Source: Rickettsia typhi (GTDB taxonomy: Bacteria > Pseudomonadota > Alphaproteobacteria > Rickettsiales > UBA1997). From it: a stretch of DNA of 8,188 nt. The DNA lies in the NCBI GenBank assembly GCA_945861125.1, contig CAMASZ010000047.1, forward strand, positions 1-8,188, written 5' to 3'. A program made the position numbers and the translations under genes. Positions within the stretch are counted from its first letter, which is position 1. Each line of letters starts with the position of its first letter. The notes beneath the pieces are model-generated. The model was not told where the DNA came from. It worked only from the letters and a program-made list of their open reading frames with translations, and made no database searches. Shown in pieces: positions 6,670 through 8,188 of this stretch.

Positions 6670-7485
6670 TTATTTTTTTTGAATTTTTTTTTCGGGTATT
6701 TTTTTTGATTTTATAATAATTAAAATCCCAATTAAAATTAGAGGTAGGGAAAGAATTTGTCCCATTGAAATAAAATTTATAAATAAACCAATATGAAAAT
6801 CTGGTTCACGAAAATTTTCAATTAAGATTCTAAATGAGCCATACATGATTAAAAATAAACCAGATAGAACTCCAATTCTTTTTGAAATTTTAGTATATCT
6901 ATATAGCAATGTTAAAATTACAAAAGATAATAATCCTTCAAAGAAAGCTTCATATAGTTGACTTGGATGCCTAGGTAAGCCATCAGTATTTGGAAATATT
7001 ACTCCAAAATTTGAATAAGTTATTCTTCCATATAATTCTAAATTAATAAAATTGGCTATTCTTCCAAAAAATAAGCCTATCGGAGCAGTTATTGAAATTT
7101 TATCGGTTAATTTAAAATAGTTAATTTTATATTTTTTACAAAATAGCCACAAACCATAGATAATTCCAATTAGTCCACCATGAAAAGACATGCCACCATG
7201 CCAAAAAGCAATTATTTCTATAGGGTTCTTTAAAAAATAGTTAAAATTATAGAATAATACATATCCCAACCTTCCACCAAGCATTATTGATAAAACAATC
7301 CAGATTATAATATTTTCTGAAGCCTGATCTGATAATATTTTTTCCTTTTTATTGCAGTAAGAGAGCCAATAAATGCTAATTAATATTCCAAATATATAAG
7401 CTAACGAATACCATCTTATGTCAAGAGGACCAATTGATAAGGCAACAGGATCAAAATTAGGAATTTTAATATGGTTATTATTCAT
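6670..7485 (-). CDS. lgt: Phosphatidylglycerol-prolipoprotein diacylglyceryl transferase
   Basis: Lgt is the inner-membrane enzyme that moves diacylglycerol from phosphatidylglycerol to the lipobox cysteine of prolipoproteins, the first step of lipoprotein maturation. The 271 residues fit the family. Visible motifs are IRWYSLAY (23-30, with the conserved Tyr26), WHGGMSFHGG (95-104, with the essential histidine at 102), the Lgt signature GRIANFINLELYGR (141-154, with R142, N145, E150 and G153), RHPSQLYEA (172-180) and FREPD (225-229). About seven hydrophobic segments are seen, for example near 26-43, 59-78, 97-115, 183-195, 205-222 and 239-258, with a Lys-rich C-terminal tail. Its ATG shares one base with the queF stop (TAATG), so the two are translationally coupled and lgt is the downstream gene. 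All the catalytic motifs I can check are intact. Confidence 0.96.
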   Translation of the reverse strand: MNNNHIKIPNFDPVALSIGPLDIRWYSLAYIFGILISIYWLSYCNKKEKILSDQASENIIIWIVLSIMLGGRLGYVLFYNFNYFLKNPIEIIAFWHGGMSFHGGLIGIIYGLWLFCKKYKINYFKLTDKISITAPIGLFFGRIANFINLELYGRITYSNFGVIFPNTDGLPRHPSQLYEAFFEGLLSFVILTLLYRYTKISKRIGVLSGLFLIMYGSFRILIENFREPDFHIGLFINFISMGQILSLPLILIGILIIIKSKKIPEKKIQKK

Positions 7486-7940
7486 TATCTTGCTCTATAG
7501 CTATAATTATTATGTTCAGCTATCCATACATTTTTTGGCAAATTACCATATTGATAAAATATATCGATAGGAATTCCTCCTCTAGGAAACCAATAACCAC
7601 ATATTCTTAGCCATTTTGGTTTTATAGTTAAAATAATGTCTTTGGCAATTTGTATTGTACAATTTTCATGAAAGGCACCGTGATTGCGATAAGAAAATAA
7701 GTATAATTTTAGTGATTTACTTTCAATTATTTTATTGTTTGGTACGTAATCAATAATAATATGAGCAAAATCTGGTTGAGAAGTAATTGGACAAATTGAG
7801 GTGAATTCAGGGCAGGTAAGCCTAATGTTATAATCAGCATCTTGATGAGGATTATCAACGGCCTGTAACATTTTTGGTGATGGGTTGTTGTAATTATATG
7901 TTGTTTTTTTACCTAGTAATAATTTAGATTTTTGTTTCAT
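7485..7940 (-). CDS. queF: NADPH-dependent 7-cyano-7-deazaguanine reductase (preQ0 reductase), short type
   Basis: QueF reduces the nitrile of preQ0 to the primary amine preQ1 using two NADPH, feeding queuosine synthesis for tRNAs with GUN anticodons. At 151 residues it is the unimodular YkvM-type enzyme of the T-fold family. The catalytic Cys50 lies in [14 protein letters not shown] (47-59), with D57 as the proton-donor aspartate. The QueF motif ESKSLKLY (73-80), associated with NADPH binding, follows, and FHE (90-92) carries the substrate-binding glutamate. [14 protein letters not shown] (116-129) is the conserved C-terminal core. The start at 7940 is the first in-frame ATG; no clear Shine-Dalgarno precedes it. 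It is the first gene of the queF-lgt pair, an overlap not explained by shared pathway. None of the other queuosine genes is in the window, so preQ0 supply is unknown here. Confidence 0.95.
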   Translation of the reverse strand: MKQKSKLLLGKKTTYNYNNPSPKMLQAVDNPHQDADYNIRLTCPEFTSICPITSQPDFAHIIIDYVPNNKIIESKSLKLYLFSYRNHGAFHENCTIQIAKDIILTIKPKWLRICGYWFPRGGIPIDIFYQYGNLPKNVWIAEHNNYSYRAR

Positions 7941-7960
7941 ATTTTTTATGTTTTTTAGCT

Positions 7961-7966
7961 ATTCTA
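7961..7966 (-). promoter_or_regulatory. Candidate -10 element for the queF-lgt operon
   Basis: TAGAAT reads on the minus strand about 20 bases before the queF ATG. The -35 region at normal spacing is poor (TGATAA), so the support is position plus a five-of-six match to TATAAT. Chance occurrence in such AT-rich DNA is quite possible. Confidence 0.2.
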
Positions 7967-7974
7967 AGTAAGAA

Positions 7975-8054
7975 TAATACCAATTATCATTTTAAAATAA
8001 ACATTCTTTACAAAAATTTTTAGATAAAAAGGTTAAAAAACGAAATGCCGTATT
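7975..8054. other. Possible diverged left flank of repeat copy 2
   Basis: TAATACCA at 7975-7982, followed by a CAT-TTTAAA pattern, resembles the start of the 45-bp arm at 8136-8180 but soon diverges. Inside it, AGATAAAAA (8022-8030) is an exact inverted match to TTTTTATCT (8064-8072). No gene is seen. If real, copy 2 of the element starts here and carries roughly 50 bases more than copy 1 before the hairpins. Confidence 0.35.
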
Positions 8055-8082
8055 TTTTAAAAATTTTTATCTGAAAGATCGT

Positions 8083-8101
8083 GTCGTTGCTTTAGCACGA
8101 C
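8083..8101. repeat. Hairpin 3 of the repeat
   Basis: GTCG (8083-8086) pairs with CGAC (8098-8101) and TGC (8088-8090) with GCA (8095-8097), with bulge T8087 and loop TTTA: the same stem sequence as hairpin 2 at 6400-6418. On the minus strand it is followed by ACGATCTTT, a poorer T-run than at hairpins 1 and 2. Confidence 0.6.
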
Positions 8102-8113
8102 TGATAAAATTGT

Positions 8114-8132
8114 ATCGTTGCTTTAGCACGAC
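8114..8132. repeat. Hairpin 4 of the repeat, outer pair lost
   Basis: The sequence is identical to hairpin 3 except that the first base of the stem is A (8114) instead of G, so the outermost G-C pair is broken and the lower stem shrinks to TCG/CGA. On the minus strand ACAATTTTA follows. The two hairpins of this copy are 12 bases apart. Confidence 0.55.
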
Positions 8133-8135
8133 TGG

Positions 8136-8180
8136 TAATACCAAATCCCATCTTTAAATCAAATTATAATAAAATATTTT
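8136..8180 (+). repeat. 45-bp inverted repeat arm (partner at 6423-6467)
   Basis: This matches the reverse complement of 6423-6467 at 42 of 45 bases. It starts TAATACCAAATCC. The minus strand carries TATAAT at 8168-8163, matching the -10-like element in the other arm. The lgt and queF genes lie between the two arms, so the pair could in principle act as recombination sites that invert about 1.7 kb. Confidence 0.85.
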
Positions 8181-8188
8181 TGTGATAA

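Larger units (their letters stand above)
8055..8188. repeat. Palindromic intergenic repeat element, copy 2 (runs to the window edge)
   Basis: Positions 8055-8133 repeat 6338-6419 directly: 18 identical bases, then hairpin, spacer, hairpin. After the second hairpin the sequence switches to the 45-bp arm in the opposite orientation to that in copy 1 (8136-8180). The switch point reads CTGGTAATACCA, which would fit a right terminus TGGTA abutting a left terminus TAATACCA of a further copy continuing past the edge. That reading is inference. No coding sequence is present. Confidence 0.7.

Noticed and set aside
6366..8132. CRISPR array formed by the repeated hairpins
   Set aside because: There are only two repeats per locus, spacers are 12-13 bases and similar between loci, and no cas gene is present.

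Overview
The window is strongly AT-rich and gene-dense, and its proteins look alphaproteobacterial. The markers are the C-terminus of the very large bacterial NAD-glutamate dehydrogenase, a split transhydrogenase alpha subunit (PntAA) closely resembling the Rhodospirillum rubrum form, an alphaproteobacterial-style ThiE, and a rhodanese of the alphaproteobacterial kind. The base composition, the weak or absent Shine-Dalgarno sequences and the housekeeping content fit a reduced, possibly host-associated member such as Rickettsiales or Holosporales. That placement is inference; the order cannot be fixed from this window.

Layout, left to right. On the plus strand: the 3' end of NAD-glutamate dehydrogenase (2-859), whose stop codon shares its last base with tRNA-Leu(GAG) (859-945); pntAA (964-2082); ftsZ (2100-3782); and a thiE-like gene (3782-4417) that overlaps the ftsZ stop by one base. 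These are packed tightly enough to be one transcription unit. A 23-bp convergent gap follows. On the minus strand, rhodanese (5847-6281) and dnaA (4441-5850) overlap by 4 bp in an ATGA arrangement. A gap of about 390 bp (6282-6669) holds a palindromic repeat element. Then come queF (7485-7940) and lgt (6670-7485) on the minus strand, overlapping by one base (TAATG). The right end (7941-8188) is non-coding and holds a second copy of the repeat, running to the window edge.

The genes are core functions: amino-acid catabolism (GDH), NADPH supply (transhydrogenase), division (FtsZ), replication initiation (DnaA), lipoprotein maturation (Lgt), tRNA queuosine synthesis (QueF) and thiamine phosphate synthesis (ThiE). 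No defence, phage or secretion system is visible.

The least ordinary signal is the intergenic repeat family. Two loci carry a pair of small GC-containing hairpins in direct orientation, embedded in AT-rich DNA. Each locus also has an adjacent 45-bp segment that is 42/45 identical to the other but inverted. One hairpin copy is longer by a self-complementary insertion, which argues that the fold is maintained. On the minus strand at least one hairpin is followed by a T-run, and both loci lie where minus-strand transcripts could end, so the element may double as a terminator. Secondary points are DNA-contact substitutions in DnaA domain IV, a long charged FtsZ linker, and a pntAA gene without pntAB/pntB beside it.
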